A program made the position numbers and the translations under genes. From NCBI GenBank assembly GCA_930367205.1, contig OV884014.1, positions 70,225,104-70,289,103 on the forward strand: a stretch of 64,000 bases of DNA. The letters run 5' to 3'. This document shows, piece after piece, positions 24,578-40,215 of this stretch. Below the pieces are notes generated by a model, which saw only the letters and a program-made list of their open reading frames with translations, ran no database searches and was not told the DNA's origin. This DNA comes from Acanthosoma haemorrhoidale (lineage: Eukaryota; Arthropoda; Insecta; Hemiptera; Acanthosomatidae). Each line of letters begins with the position of its first letter. Within the stretch, counting starts at the first letter, position 1.

Positions 24578-25819
24578 TTGTTATAAATTCTTCTGAATAC
24601 AAAATTTATTGATCAACCTATTTCAGGGAGAATATTATCCGTTTTATATTCTTTTATTTAAATTTTTAAAAATATTTAAAAACAACAGTTTTTTTTCGGT
24701 TAAATATTAGATTGTAGTTGGGATGTGATGGTAACTCTCAACCTTAATTTTGATTTTTTTAACCAGATTTGGTGCTCGTTTATCGGCTCGACGCTGAGTG
24801 AACCGCACCAGGCCAATCCCCACGGGGAGATGTTCTAAACTAAAATACAATTAATGAGTAAAACAAAAATATCCTCTTATATTCAGGAAGACATGGGAAT
24901 AAAACCCACCACTAATAATGAAATAATCACTTGGACTTGTTTAATACCATAGTACGTTTTCTGTTCCTCCTAAATAGAATTTAATCGCGCATAAAGAAAT
25001 TTCGATAGCAGAGAAATTATACACAGATACTATCGGGTAAAATATCGCTAACAAAACAGCACGGACATAACTCTCCTGACAGTACGAAATCAAAAGGAGT
25101 CTCATTTGCATATAAGAGGGAAAGTGAGCGACGGCGCGAGTTACAGCTGGAGACTGTAACACCCACAGATGTACTTGGAGATAGCCGGCCAGCAATCCAT
25201 CTAATTGCGGTGTATCCGTCGTCACCTCCACCATTTATGTGCTCTTATGTTTATTAAAATGGTGTTTCGCACTTAGGCCGACGGTAAACATTGTACACGA
25301 TACATCCAGTATGTATTGGGCATCGGCTGAACGATACCGATAAATATCGAAAGGAGTGTTAACATGCACGGGTGGGCTCCATAAACTTCCAGAGGAGACA
25401 ATCGTCTGCACTAATTGGATCAGTCGGAATTTCCATTTCCAAGTTGATTTATTATTATTCAACTCCTCATGTGAGGCAATGAAATCCGCATTGCGTACGA
25501 TTCCAATAAAGAAGACACGCGTTGTATCGCCAGTCATGTGTAACGTATCATACAATTATCTTCGGAATATACACGAATTATAATTTCCCCCAAAAAGTAT
25601 TAGTAACTGAGCCTTAAATAATTTGTGAGGAAATCCCATATTTTTAGGAGATAAAACTTTAACACGATATTATTGACAGTTAAATTTTCAAAATCATGTT
25701 CCACTAAATTCTTTCCAAACAGTCCATCGGACTCTGCTCAAGTATAATTTGATAACAGGTAGACAACATGGGCCCTACTCATATCTTCTCGGGTACTTAA
25801 TAACATAACTAATGTACCG
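24578..25819. other. Intergenic block with a regulatory-looking patch
   Basis: Positions about 25080-25240 are GC-balanced and contain an octamer-like ATTTGCAT (25108-25115) and a TAATTG core. Opposed open frames cover 24941-25583 on both strands without any domain. A conserved noncoding element is one possible reading. Confidence 0.3.
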
Positions 25820-25872
25820 GTCTTTCGGACAGACGGGGCTGGTGTGCCACTTAGTTACTGGTCGGCCTCCTA
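25820..25872 (+). repeat. Dispersed repeat D, copy 1
   Basis: The core GGGGCTGGTGTGCCAC (25835-25850) recurs at 35095-35111 and in variant form at 51897-51914, each time preceded by a pyrimidine-rich stretch. The limits and class are unknown; a SINE or LINE UTR piece is likely. Confidence 0.45.
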
Positions 25873-25991
25873 GGTGATTGGGTATCTATTCTCCCCCTAG
25901 TTCTTTAAATTATTCTAAGACAAGGGTCAGCCCACTATATATATATATATATTATTTTACCCATAAATCATATCAGATTTAAATTAATCTC

Positions 25992-26849
25992 TGTCGGGTT
26001 AGATGTCAAATATCCCCAAGGTGGGGAGGAGACGCCCGCCGCGGGCTAGGGTCGCTACATCCTCTAGGCACCGTCCGGCGAGCGCCTAGAAAGAGATAAG
26101 ACGGGTAGACCTGTGGTGTTTCACCCTGGCTGGCGGCCTAGTCGACGGGCAGCTTAATTCGTTTTGATCTGACTCCATAAGAGCTTAAAAGGTGTGCCCC
26201 AACAAAGCACTATGTTCAGGAGAAGAGGAAGAAGGTAGGTTTATAGGTAGTTTATGTGGTCTTGGAATGACCACAAATTAACACTTGGTATCCAAGGGTA
26301 TGCGAAAACCGTCCGGATCCCAAAGGCGAGTGTGAACCGGAGAGAAGCAGACTAGATTGCCGTGGGAGATGCTACTAGGTAAAGTTTGTAGGGCAACGGC
26401 AACCGTCGTCCGCGAGGGAAAGGTCTCTCCCAAGGAGGTGCTAGTTTTAGCGAGACGAAGGCAGAGATTCCCACCAGGAAGGTATGGGGTCTAACAAAGC
26501 CGGACTAAAACATAGCGAGGTTAGGAGAGAGATGCAGAGGTAGTTGAATGAGAAGGCAATGGTTTGAGTAGAGCAGAAAGCGCCAGTGCAGAGAGAGAGC
26601 AGTGTTCTAAGTGCAGGTTCTGTATGTTCTGTCGTCTGCCCTAAGACAGGGTGGTTATATAGGCAGGCCAGCCGTGGTGGGGATGGTTCCCCCACCGGCG
26701 GCTGTTTCTACCACTAGCTTCTCCCCCCTCTCTGACTGAGATCATAAGCTTTATTATTAAAATATGGAAGCATAAATAGATATTTTCTGGCCCGAGAAGA
26801 GGGGAACTAATTAGGGAGTCTAATTATTGGTAATCAAGAGGTGCCCACA
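25992..26849 (-). mobile_element. Solo LTR of the same Gypsy family
   Basis: This 858-bp minus-strand element is collinear with the LTR at 7161-8008. It starts (minus strand) TGTGGGCACC and ends CCCGACA. A TATA motif (TATATAA) is at 26657-26663 on the minus strand, at the equivalent place. The neighbouring 5-mers (ATCTC at 25987-25991; ACAAA at 26850-26854) do not match, so no target duplication is visible, unlike the first copy. That can result from mutation or from recombination between LTRs of two different insertions. There is no internal region. Confidence 0.85.
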
Positions 26850-29802
26850 ACAAACTCCTCAAAATGAAGCTCTGAAACAGAGCAAGGAGCAAATTTCATA
26901 TAAACACAAAATGGAGATCAGATGCTCCTTGTATATTTACGTATACGTATAATAAATGTAAGCATTCATTAAAACCTAACTGTCCTTATAAAAATATTTA
27001 TTTCTTGAAGAATGTTAGTTTATAATTAGAGAAAAGTAAACCGTTACAATTTTGTAATTATCAACATCACGGCCGTTAATTTTGCCACATGGTATTTGTA
27101 CAAATATATTTTATGTCGCCAGGTCTGTTGTAAGGTAAAACTGTAAAGACATTCACAGACACGGAGTTAAACATAAAATCTAGCGTTAAAAAGCTACGCC
27201 ACAGTAAGATATTTACACTTGCATAGTTCTAATAAAAAGTTATGTTTACTGAAGCGAATTTTACATAATTATACTTATGTGCTTATTGTCACCTTGTAGA
27301 AAGAATATAGTGATACCATATAGATAACAGTTTTCAATGGTACTCAATAGGATCAAATAAAGGTCCAACACGGTTAACATTTTTCTTAATGTGTTAAGGT
27401 TTCATTTATAAAATTCTACTGATGCTATATTTGTAGCATTTTATTTCTAACTTTTGTATCAATTATTCGTATTGTTTCCACAAACAACTCATTGTTCATA
27501 AACTAACAAACAAATCTCTCCGAAATTAAGAAAATATTATTTGTAAGTTTGAAAATAAACTATAAACCAAGAAGAACTATGCACAATTGCATTTTTTCAT
27601 TTACTAATAAGGTATTGTTAAAGACAAAAACTTTCAATACAATGGCCTTTCTTCAGTTTTTCAAAGTATTCTCTCCTTCTAAAGTTTCGTAAGAGACCTA
27701 TACAATTTGCCACTCACAATACCAAGAGTTGGTAATTATTATATAATTAAAAGCAGTTACTGTACCCTTAAAAGGCTGCTGTGTTACACCGGTGTGATAG
27801 AGAATCGCCATAAACTTATTACTTGATTGTGTCTCGGGAAATCCTTACAAAGGCTACTACTAGCTAGACTCCCAATAATTCCAAAGGCACTGTTCCTGAC
27901 TTTACGATCTCCCTGGTGGAGAGAAGTGGGAAAAAAAGAAGGCTTTAGATTCAGTACCACGTGGATATTAATGGATCAATGAAAGTCCTAAATAAACGGC
28001 TTAGGCTTAGTTAAAGTAAACAAACTCTGCAATGCAAACAGTTATTACTGCTGTTTTACAACAGTAGGAAGAGTATGTACATAAGCGAAAATCAAATAAT
28101 CTACAAACGCAAAATACAAATTAATAAAAAACTTATGTCAAATCCTATCACACAGTCAAAGGTTTTGTTACCGTAGCTAAACCGCTTTTATTGACAGTTT
28201 TAATGACTTTTTTTTAATTATATCAGTAATTAATTTGATATCCTACGGTAAATATTTATTTTTTAATTACAATTGATTAATAATAGAACCTTTATTAGAT
28301 TCCTTAATATTGTTTTTTTTTTCTGGATTCTCAATCAATTTAAGGCGTGAACATGATAGTGTGGTTGTTTAAATAAATTTTTGGCTATTGAGTGATCCAA
28401 TAGTTTTAAAAAAAATCACTTACATACTGTTAATTAAGACGTCGAAATCATTATTTTCATATCCATCTCAAAATTATAGATTTTTTCGATTCCATCTAAT
28501 TAATTAATTAATGACACTTACTCGTATTTTATACAGAAGTATATTTTTTTACATTTCTTCCCAATTTTAAATGGGACCTAAATGTAAAATTTCGTAATAT
28601 TTGTTATTTTGATGGAGGCCTATGAATCTTAAATATCACAACTTGTGAATAATATGCTTCCACATTATTTTTTATTATTATATAATTCTCAATATATAAA
28701 AAAATAAAAGATTTTTAAGAATGGTTGTCTAGTTAGCAGTATCTCTTTAATTTAATGTAAAATTTCATTAATCTAAGCATGGATAGGTGACTCACAAAGA
28801 CTAGAACTCATAAAATCCTTATTTTGAAAACTTAAAAAAAAACATGCTGTTACAATCTTAGTTTCACCTGAAACAGCTACTTGCGTATGTTTGAGATGTA
28901 AAGAGTAACTTAAATAGGCCAGATTTAAATATTGGAAGGGAAGGGAAATGATAAATAATTTGATGATTACAATTCCAGATATTGGATCCTCAAACAATGA
29001 ACTATCCGATGAAGGATAAAGGATTCAAATAGAAGGAAATAAAATTTAGTGTAATTTGTTTGTAAGTTTACCTCTAATGGGTTCCAATGAAGGAGAGAAC
29101 GAGCAAAAGAGTACAACGCCAATATAGCTTACAACGAAGCTCCGCCAGTAAAATTTCGAACTGAGCGACCTGAGGAGCGAATGTAATTTGAAAGCAGGCA
29201 ATGAGTTAATGAAGTCGGTCACGCTATGCAGACCCTTGATTTGATGAAAACCCGGGTCACATTGACCTCACGAATTTATCGAGCTGGCCCGCGGTTGCGA
29301 CCTTGTGCGGCTGCCGAAATTGTTGATGAAATCGGCATCTGGTCGGTATCTGAACTCCGTAGTTGGGAACAGTATACTTGCAATTTTAAAATAAAAAAGC
29401 TAAGACATTTTTGCTTGAGATTTTGCCGCTGGGATCTAATGAACCACAGAATTATATTATAGAATTTTGCGGGTTATGATGATTAATTATCGCTCTTTAG
29501 GGGAGAGATTGTAAATACAGTAGATACATTATAATTAAGCATATGTTTTTATTTGACAATATTTACGATACACAACGAGATATTTGAAATAATCTTTCTC
29601 TCTCTATTCCCTTGGCAACAAGATTGGAACCCACTCTTTTCATTTCAATCGCCAGCGTACATACAAACCCACATGATCCAGAATGTGTACATTTTTAGTA
29701 TCGACAAGATGGCAACCAATCTTTGCGAACTCCCAGCGTTTTGGCTTAACGTCTTAGTACTTTACTGTCTCTAAATTAACATCATCCATTCTTATTATTC
29801 CT
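26850..29802. other. AT-rich intergenic block
   Basis: No gene recognised. Features of note are the palindrome ACACCGGTGT near 27786 and a GC-balanced patch at about 29085-29380. That patch holds the inverted repeat GGTCA-CAT-TGACC (29255-29267) and a 78-codon open frame at 29226-29462 with no recognised domain. Confidence 0.5.
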
Positions 29803-30190
29803 TATGTCTGATGGACTACCACAGGGAGCTGTCATTTCACCGCATTTATTAAATGGCTACATTAATGGCTTTGTCTCCACAGACCACAAGTCATTGTTAA
29901 CCAACGATACAGCAACGGCTCGAATAGTCGGAAAGTCCATAATCAATGCAATTAAGTTCTTCCACCAATGAAAATTAAAAATCAATACTGAAAAAGCGGA
30001 AGTGATTCTATTCATTAAACGTAGTAGATTAATCTTACTTGACATTAATCCCACAAATGAATAAAGAAAATATTAATCTTAAATGGTCCCAGCCTGTTGG
30101 GCGTTTAGGAGTAATTTTTGATAAAGGCTTGACCTTATTCCTTACAATCTTTCTATAAGAACAAATTTCAAGACTACCAACTCATTACTT
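29803..30190 (+). pseudogene. Decayed Jockey-type reverse transcriptase core
   Basis: In one plus-strand frame the hallmark RT segment DGLPQGAVISPHLLNGYI is readable from about 29806. It is followed by LLTNDTAT where the catalytic (F/Y)ADDTA box is expected, so the aspartate pair is damaged. After a stop the frame continues with KINTEKAEVILF, typical of the region after the active site. In another frame GRLGVIFDKGLT (about 30095-30130) corresponds to the later (Y)LGV-D box of LINE RTs. Internal stops and at least one frame change show it is dead. It covers the part of RT that the C-terminal fragments of families A and B lack, but I cannot tell whether it belongs to either. Confidence 0.75.
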
Positions 30191-33577
<3,387 letters not shown>

Positions 33578-33860
33578 ATGGGGCGATTCCCACCGTGTGA
33601 TGGAGTATTCAAATGGTCTAAAACATTGTCCCCCGGAGAAGGGGAGAGTTTCGGAGCACCAGGAGGAAGGAGTGCGGAGACAACACAAAAGGAGATAATG
33701 CCGACGGAATGGGCTTCAATAAACCAGGCTGGTAAAATAAAGGGGAGGGAAATTTGTTCCTTAAACAGAGTTCTCAAAGGTAAGCGACTCTTAAGAGGCG
33801 GCTATCAACCGCCCTTTGGGCAAACTTTTTTATCTTTTCAAAAGTGTTTTAGATTCTAAT
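33578..33860 (+). other. Unassigned open frame in a GC-balanced patch
   Basis: A 93-codon frame opens at 33578; an opposed frame is open at 33541-33777. The translation is hydrophilic and glycine-rich in its first half, with no domain that I know. A good splice-donor match (AAG|GTAAGC, about 33778-33785) lies inside it, so a host exon ending there is conceivable. Nothing else supports this. Confidence 0.18.
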
Positions 33861-34929
33861 TTTAGATGGGAGAAATACGGGATGTGCACTCTATCTGAAA
33901 GAAGAAATGTGGCATCTGCAATTGTGGGCAGAAGATGGGTCGGTATTGACGTAGTAACTGTGCGATTCGTGACTACCAAGACATTGTCTTTGGCTTTTTA
34001 CTCAGTTCTACTCCTTTTAATGGTTCTTTATATCCTTCCTTTCATCTTCTTGTAATTGATTCACCTATTGACCTGATATTTTAATATAAAGTGTGAGCGA
34101 TTCAAAAAATCAACATTTGTAATATAAAAAATCCATACGAAACTTCATAATTCCGGCATTAAAAAATACGTATCATTGATTTCGCATGATTGTACGTCTA
34201 AATGGAAATAATCATTGTTTTTTATGATATCGATTTTACTTTTAGCATCATTGGGGTATCAGATCGAACTTTTATTCATCTTTATCAAGAAAAAGTTGCA
34301 TATAAACACCATTACCTATGATTTAAGGCCCTTTTAAGGTTTCGTTGGTTTTTCAAACAGGACTGCTTGTAATGGCGATTGTGGCGTGTATACGACTTAA
34401 ACGTAACATTTTGCATGGATGTTCTATTTTATGACCAATATATATTTTCGATTATTTGGTAATGAAAACAAATTTGTCTATTAAGCCACTATATGTCTAG
34501 AATGAGTAAGTTGTCAAATAAAAGATCTACACGTCCTGAATAATAAAATGTATTTTGTGTAGGGACTTCACATAATTACGAAAAGTCATTAAAACATTCA
34601 TTAAATTCGTATTCGTATCTTTAATACAACACTCAACAAACGGATGACGTCTATTTGATCGCGGAATGGTGCTAAAAATAAAATCAAAGCATTGAGAATT
34701 AATTAAGTGTCATTAATTAACAATCACTTGGTAATTAAAAAAAAGTATTACTGCAGTAAGATAAATATACTGTTTGCCGTAAATACCATTTTGTTTCAGT
34801 TGATTCCACATATCAATTTTAAAACAGTATGAGTCTCTATTATCCCTTGGTCTATCGCTTACTACCACCATAACAAATAGACCGATAAGGGTCTATTTGT
34901 GTATTAGTCAAATGCAAAATACAGTTCAA
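33861..34929. other. AT-rich intergenic block
   Basis: Nothing recognised. Confidence 0.6.
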
Positions 34930-34995
34930 GATCGGCATTCGAACCGGGATCTCCTCATCTATTTCCAGGCACTTTTCTACGTGTAGTACCATGTA
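34930..34995 (-). repeat. tRNA-derived SINE head (relic)
   Basis: The minus strand shows a good B box, GGTTCGAATGC (complement of 34935-34945). It is preceded at tRNA-like distance by TGGTACTACACGTAGAAAAG, a degenerate A box. There is no cloverleaf, so this is a pol III-derived repeat relic and not a gene. Confidence 0.4.
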
Positions 34996-35079
34996 ATAGT
35001 TCATTTCAGTTCTATGTGTTAGGTAGTGATGGGTTTTTGACCCACATCCTCCTAGCGTCCATGCCCTAAGAAAAAGAAA

Positions 35080-35130
35080 CCTCTACCTTGCATGTGGGGC
35101 TGGTGTGCCACCGGGATCCCTGCTTCTGTA
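35080..35130 (+). repeat. Dispersed repeat D, copy 2
   Basis: The core GTGGGGCTGGTGTGCCACC at 35094-35112 is shared with 25834-25850 and, less exactly, 51896-51914. It lies within 100 nt of the SINE head at 34930-34995. Confidence 0.45.
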
Positions 35131-38100
35131 GGGCAACGGTCCGCATACCTAGACCTCAAGGCGTTGATTACCACTTGATTTACGCATTTTAAACTATTCT
35201 CATATAACCTCTGAAAAACGGCCAATAATTCAAAGGGTACACAACACAATATGTGTAGTATATTTAAGGTTTCTGAGAACTTCTTGTTTTTTTAATTATT
35301 AATATTAGGATTTCTGAGTGCCACAAATAACGATTAAACAAACAATAATTGTATTTCGAAACCAAAACTTACATTTTGCTTTGAAATATCTGAGTAACAA
35401 TACTCAATTTTTTCAAAAAAGATTTTTTTTAGGCACAGCCTCTCTCCAGAGAATCGGTTGGCAACGCGAGTGACCCAATCCCTGCGGTGGCCATATAGGC
35501 AAAACAAACGCTCCTGATTGGACAATAGGCCGTGGATACAAAACAGGTCCTTTCAATGGAGAGAATTATCTTTGTACACATCCGCTGTTACAAAGAGGGC
35601 AAATTAGTGTCGCTTCTCCTCTGCCATTTAAAATGTAGATGTCGCTTGAAGGTCATCGTCCGATCTCGTCGGCGCTCTGTCCTCAGTCGGTAAGTGAAAG
35701 AGGAGACCAAACCACTTTCTACTCAGTCTGTCAGTACGGTTACCGGCTTGAGAGTTACCGGACTGACATACAGCATAGTTTTCAAATTCGAATCCCAGAA
35801 ACAATTTCCAATAATCTTTTGCCGATACCCAATCCATCTAGCCTAAACAAAAAAATCACCAAAAAATAACTCTTCATTGAGGTACAAATAAATTTAGATG
35901 TAGGAACAAATAAAAAAATAGTAAATAGAAAAATATTTCGAATTGATAGAAATATTTTGAAGCGGTCAATTATCTTTTTACATTTATCTGTGAATTTTGT
36001 GGTTATAGCTTTTAAAATATCTAGAATAAAATCATGTCCTGTAACATAACATACATTGGTAGTGTTCTTTTACTTGACAAATATAACTCTTAGAAAGTTA
36101 TTTTAAATTATTTAAAGTTTTCTGATAGTGATACTCCAACTAGGTGATGCGTCCATTCATTAACAAACCAAAAATAAGTTATTCAGGGTAATAAGTTTTG
36201 AATTTCTATTGCTAAATGGAAAAAAAAGATATACTAACTGATTTTCAGTTTGTTCATATTTAGTTTAAATGTATTACGCAAGTGAGTCTGCGGTCTTGAT
36301 AAACCCCGTATTCCTAAATATTATTTCATTTGCAAGTTTAAGGCTACTATTAGTGAAAAATATTGATTCAGTTTTGTTAAGATGTATTCTTTATTTCCAC
36401 TTAAAGAAATACTAATGGAACTTACCTGAATATACTAATCTTAAATACTTATCTTACCGGAATACTAATCTTTAACTGTTAAATTCTTAGTATACCGACC
36501 TTAGAATAAAATTGGTATATTCACCTAGGTCGGTAGTTTCGAGATAAAATATGAGAGAACGTCAAAGATCTCGTTAAAATAGCCAATTTAACTAAGAAGA
36601 AATACATTTTTTATTTTATTATTAAACAAATTTATATTAAATTTTAATTTGAGCGTCTAATTTATTTTTTAATTATAAACTAAATTATTTAGTTTGAAGT
36701 ATGAATTATGCACATACAACCTTGCAAAATTAAGAATAAATTATATCTGTGAATGGACAATAGTCAATTAATTTAGGTTAATATATTTTAAATTATCAGC
36801 TAAAATATTGACAGAAAAGTCCTCATTGAAATCGGCTCAGATAATAATGAGAACACAATTTCTTTTGTTGCCTCACAAATGTTTACATTTCAAGATATCT
36901 TTGAATTTCTTTTGATTCTTTTATGTGTCCTTAACCAAGAGGGAAAAGCAGAACATCAAATCTAATAGATCTTCTGACAGTGCGTTATGGCTTAAAACTT
37001 ATTTTTTCATAATCTTCTTCTTTTAAGGGTTATTATTTATTACTTATTTTAATTAGCATACAATCAGCAGATAACATACATTTTAGTTAGTGCGTTATAA
37101 ACCGAAGTTAATGGCCCTAATTCGAAGATGTATTTGCATAAAATTAAAAATTGGGATAATTTTGACAACCGAAAGACGACTCCTCCGAACATGTTTAAAA
37201 GTGCAACCGCTCTCCTCTGACCGGGAAAATATACTTTAAACCCTCTTAGTTCGGTTTTGTTTGTCCATTAAAGTCGTGGTTAATCATTCCACTGGTGACT
37301 CAACTGCGGGCCCAAATGTTTCCGCATGCATACTTAATGAGAAGTAACAGTTGGCTGATGGACATCAAGTCAGAGTTTCTAATCACCGGGAAATAAAAGC
37401 GATGTATTTCAAGTTGATTAACTGTCATTCATTTCTCTTCACTAGCATTTCGAATAAATCAATATTTATTAACTACTCACTTGATATCAAGAATTTTAAG
37501 TAATATACATGTTTTTAGAAATAATGCGTAGACTTGTATATAGTAGACTTTGTGAACGTGTCTGTAGGCCTGGCGTTTGAAAACAATTTATTATAATGGC
37601 CACAGTATAACATTTTTATTGGCCTGTTATATTTAAGAGGCTATTTAAGTATGCTATATAAGATGGCTATATTAGGGATATTTATTACTCTTCATATAAT
37701 AAAGGAATTCCGATTCAAATCTCAAGCAATGATTTTGATTATCACTTCTAGCTCCGTATGTTATAAATGTATTGCTCTCTAGATAGTAATGCGCCACAAA
37801 TTATTGAAATAAATAAATTCGTTTAACGAAATCTCTGGAAGAGACAAATCCCAAGAGGATCATAGCTAGATAATTCCATAATATTTACCGCAGTAAAAAT
37901 ATCGTAAAATTGACGCCATCGTTGTTTTTAATCCAACCTCAGTTCTCTTGTTCTTGCCATCAATGTATATTATGCTGAGACTGCTGTTCCATAGCTGCAT
38001 ACCAAAGCTGTGTTCTAATAGCGAAAATTCTTACTTTTGCAAGGTCATGGTAGAACAATATTCGAATAGAAATATGTATGAATAGTTTCTACGATTCAAG

Positions 38101-38134
38101 AAAGTTCGGAACAATTTTCACAGCCATGATGATG
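35131..38134. other. AT-rich intergenic block
   Basis: No gene recognised. A GC-balanced patch at 35600-35770 contains an 11-bp inverted repeat with one mismatch (GTCAGT-A-CGGT / ACCG-G-ACTGAC, 35730-35767). The rest is very AT-rich. Confidence 0.55.
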
Positions 38135-38330
38135 GTGTGCCTGTCGGTGGGTGAGTTCAGCCATACAGCTTATTGATTCATTGCAGCAGCTAACAAACCC
38201 AGTATTTAACACTATGACCCCACTTCCCGCATCGATGGCAACAGTCTGTCGAGGAAGGTTAGGTCAATATTTTGTTAGTTTTAAGTCTATGATAAGGTGG
38301 GCCCCATGGCTTTTAAACATGTTTGAACAA
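38135..38330 (+). pseudogene. LINE family B RT C-terminal fragment
   Basis: This stretch aligns with the end of the family-B reading frame at 39527-39700 and with 41660-41810. Recognisable pieces are the SVGEF start, TNPVFNTMTP, and the ending with ASMATVC in place of the related HRW-type end. Frame changes break the reading frame. Downstream, AAGGTGGGCCCCATGGC occupies the place of the 3' UTR hairpin but has lost the stem. No tail is visible. Confidence 0.65.
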
Positions 38331-39239
38331 TGAATGTATAATGTACATTATACTTTTCTAACAGTCGCAAATCACGGTATAAAATTATTAAACATTGTAT
38401 AAAATATAAGGACATATAAAGAAAAACGTATATTGTAAAAAGATTCATTTATGCAGAATCTATTCTGATTTTCATAATTTTTAATAAAAAGGGGATATGA
38501 AAAAAAAATATATGTTGGATAAACGTTCAATGCAATGTGCAGGTTTTTTTTTTTAATGAATAAAATAAAGGTTAAAATTAGGTTCGTTTGGAAGACATCT
38601 GCTCGTGAACACTATCAAAAGTACTAGCAGACGGAGTGGACAAATAAAAATTATTTTCGTAAAGAAGCCTGGCTCATAAAAGGCGAAGGGGTGATAAACT
38701 GGCTCAGAGATAAAGACAAAATATACAGCACAAGATAGAGAAGCGCGTCTAAGTGGCTAGAGCTATAGAATGTCCTGTTTAATAATAAATATAGTGTTTA
38801 TATAGAGGCATTATTAATTCTAAACGGGAGGGAGCAGGAAGGGAGCCATATATGGGAGGACCGGGCGCCCATCCTTGGCAGCGACGGCGAGGGACATGAC
38901 GCCCTGCGAATCATGGAGACTTTTTGTTACCTGCCTTCTGGCCCGAGGTCGTCCGGAAGATTGGCTAGGCGGCAATGGATCTCTCCACGTTATATCGGAA
39001 CGAATTTTCTTACGTGGGGATTGTATTATATTTCTTTTTCACACGTTTCTATGTATACACTCGATCGAATACACAGGGCTCACAAAACACAGTGAAAGTT
39101 TACAATCCATAAAATGTAAGCTTGATAAATGCTTTATTCATATTGTTGTGCCAACCTTTTCACGGACAAGATTAAGTTTTCTTATACTCTATCTGATTTA
39201 AATAATGTAAATATTGTGCTACGGTAAAACCAAACTCAG

Positions 39240-39241
<2 letters not shown>
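38331..39241. other. Intergenic block with a GC-rich patch
   Basis: Positions about 38820-39000 are GC-rich and start a 108-codon plus-strand frame (38875-39201) and an overlapping 60-codon frame. Neither translation is recognised. Confidence 0.35.
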
Positions 39242-39296
<55 letters not shown>

Positions 39297-40095
39297 TTAA
39301 ATACAATGTACAAAAGAAAAATAATAATCGACTTACAAATTTCTCCTCTTCCTGCATTTAAATGCATTTGGAGGAGTGCATAATACAATAAATTTTTTTA
39401 TGTTAAGAGTACTCAGACTCATATTCACACTAGGTGATGAGGCTCACCTTCTTTTTGTCACCGACACCAAACACTAAACACTAGGAACAAAACAAAACAA
39501 ACTAAATCTCTACCTAGAACCTAGGACTAGAGTGTTCCAGCCGCAACAGCGTCCTGCCATCGATGGGGGAACGGAGCGGGGGTTATAGTGTTAAACACCG
39601 GGTTTGTTAGATATTGTAATGAGTCGAAAAATTTGATATGTCTACGCTGGATGAATTCATCCACCGTAGGCAGCTCAAATATCTCATGCAGCTCACTGTT
39701 CCGTCGCTGCTCGAATGAAGTACCTCTGACCACTTTCATCAGTATACCGTTTTGGAATTGTTGGAGTTTCTTAGCTGTCATATACGTAAGATAACGAAAT
39801 AGCGGTGCACCATACAGCAGAGTAAGCCTTAGTATGCTCTTGTATATCAGTAGCTTGAGACGCAGGGATAGATTGGGGGAAGTCAATAAGTGCGCAAGCC
39901 GGTAAGACTTCGTGCGTGTTAGCTTCAACTTCTTTGTAAAATGGTTACTAAAATGGAGGTGTCTGTCCATTTTAATTCCCAGATATACTAGGTCGTTGGC
40001 TGGTGAATTTTCCTCCGTTCCTACTATGTAACTAGTAGGGAGCGGGCTTTTTCCCTTTTGAAAAGAAGCACGTCTGCCAATCGACATGGAATAGC
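39242..40095 (-). mobile_element. LINE family B, 5'-truncated copy with poly(A) tail
   Basis: The minus-strand insertion comprises the C-terminal RT coding region (39527-40087), a 3' UTR (39293-39526) and a 51-nt poly(A) tail, seen as T at 39242-39292. The 3' UTR carries the AGGTGA/TCACCT hairpin (39432-39449). The long uninterrupted tail points to a fairly recent insertion. The 5' end is truncated within RT, just next to a LINE-A 3' end (40116-40168). No clear target duplication was found. Confidence 0.85.
39527..40087 (-). pseudogene. Jockey-like RT, C-terminal domain (family B)
   Basis: This 186-codon frame is open and encodes the part of a LINE reverse transcriptase downstream of the active site. 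The conserved VYLGIKMDRHLHFSNH segment (about residues 34-49) matches the YLG-box of Jockey-clade RTs. It is followed by the helical 'thumb'-like region (KLLIYKSILRLTLLYGAPLF, about residues 83-102) and QFQNGILMKVVRG. The family's usual RT protein is several times longer; the endonuclease, palm and catalytic YADD are missing by 5' truncation, so it cannot be active. The apparent ATG is internal and not a natural start. Short homologous pieces lie at 38135, 41660 and 42822. Confidence 0.85.
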
Positions 40096-40115
40096 CTAGC
40101 TGTATATATAATATT

Positions 40116-40168
40116 CTTCATTGTGCTAAAATTACTATCTGCCTAATTAGGCAATAAGTAATGGAAAT
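40116..40168 (-). mobile_element. LINE family A 3' terminal fragment
   Basis: Only the last 53 nt of family A remain. They include the terminal hairpin, here a perfect 14-nt palindrome TGCCTAATTAGGCA (40140-40153), and the terminal motif CAATGAAG on the minus strand. It lies about 20 nt from the truncated 5' end of the LINE-B insertion. Confidence 0.7.
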
Positions 40169-40184
40169 CATTAGGTCGATGGTT

Positions 40185-40215
40185 CGAATCCCGCCCTTGT
40201 GACTAGTTTTTCTCT
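40185..40215 (+). repeat. Isolated pol III B-box-like sequence
   Basis: GGTTCGAATCC (40191-40201) matches the B-box consensus exactly, but no A box lies upstream and the surrounding arms do not pair. This is a truncated SINE or tRNA relic. Confidence 0.3.

Noticed and set aside
39172..39357. Minus-strand open frame with a lysine run
   Set aside because: It reads through the poly(A) tail of the LINE-B insertion.
40185..40215. Exact B box considered as part of a tRNA gene
   Set aside because: No A box upstream, and the T-arm stem has mismatches; no cloverleaf can be formed.
40116..40215. LINE-A tail plus B box considered as a SINE using a LINE tail
   Set aside because: The two parts are in opposite orientations, whereas a LINE-mobilised SINE would have both on one strand.
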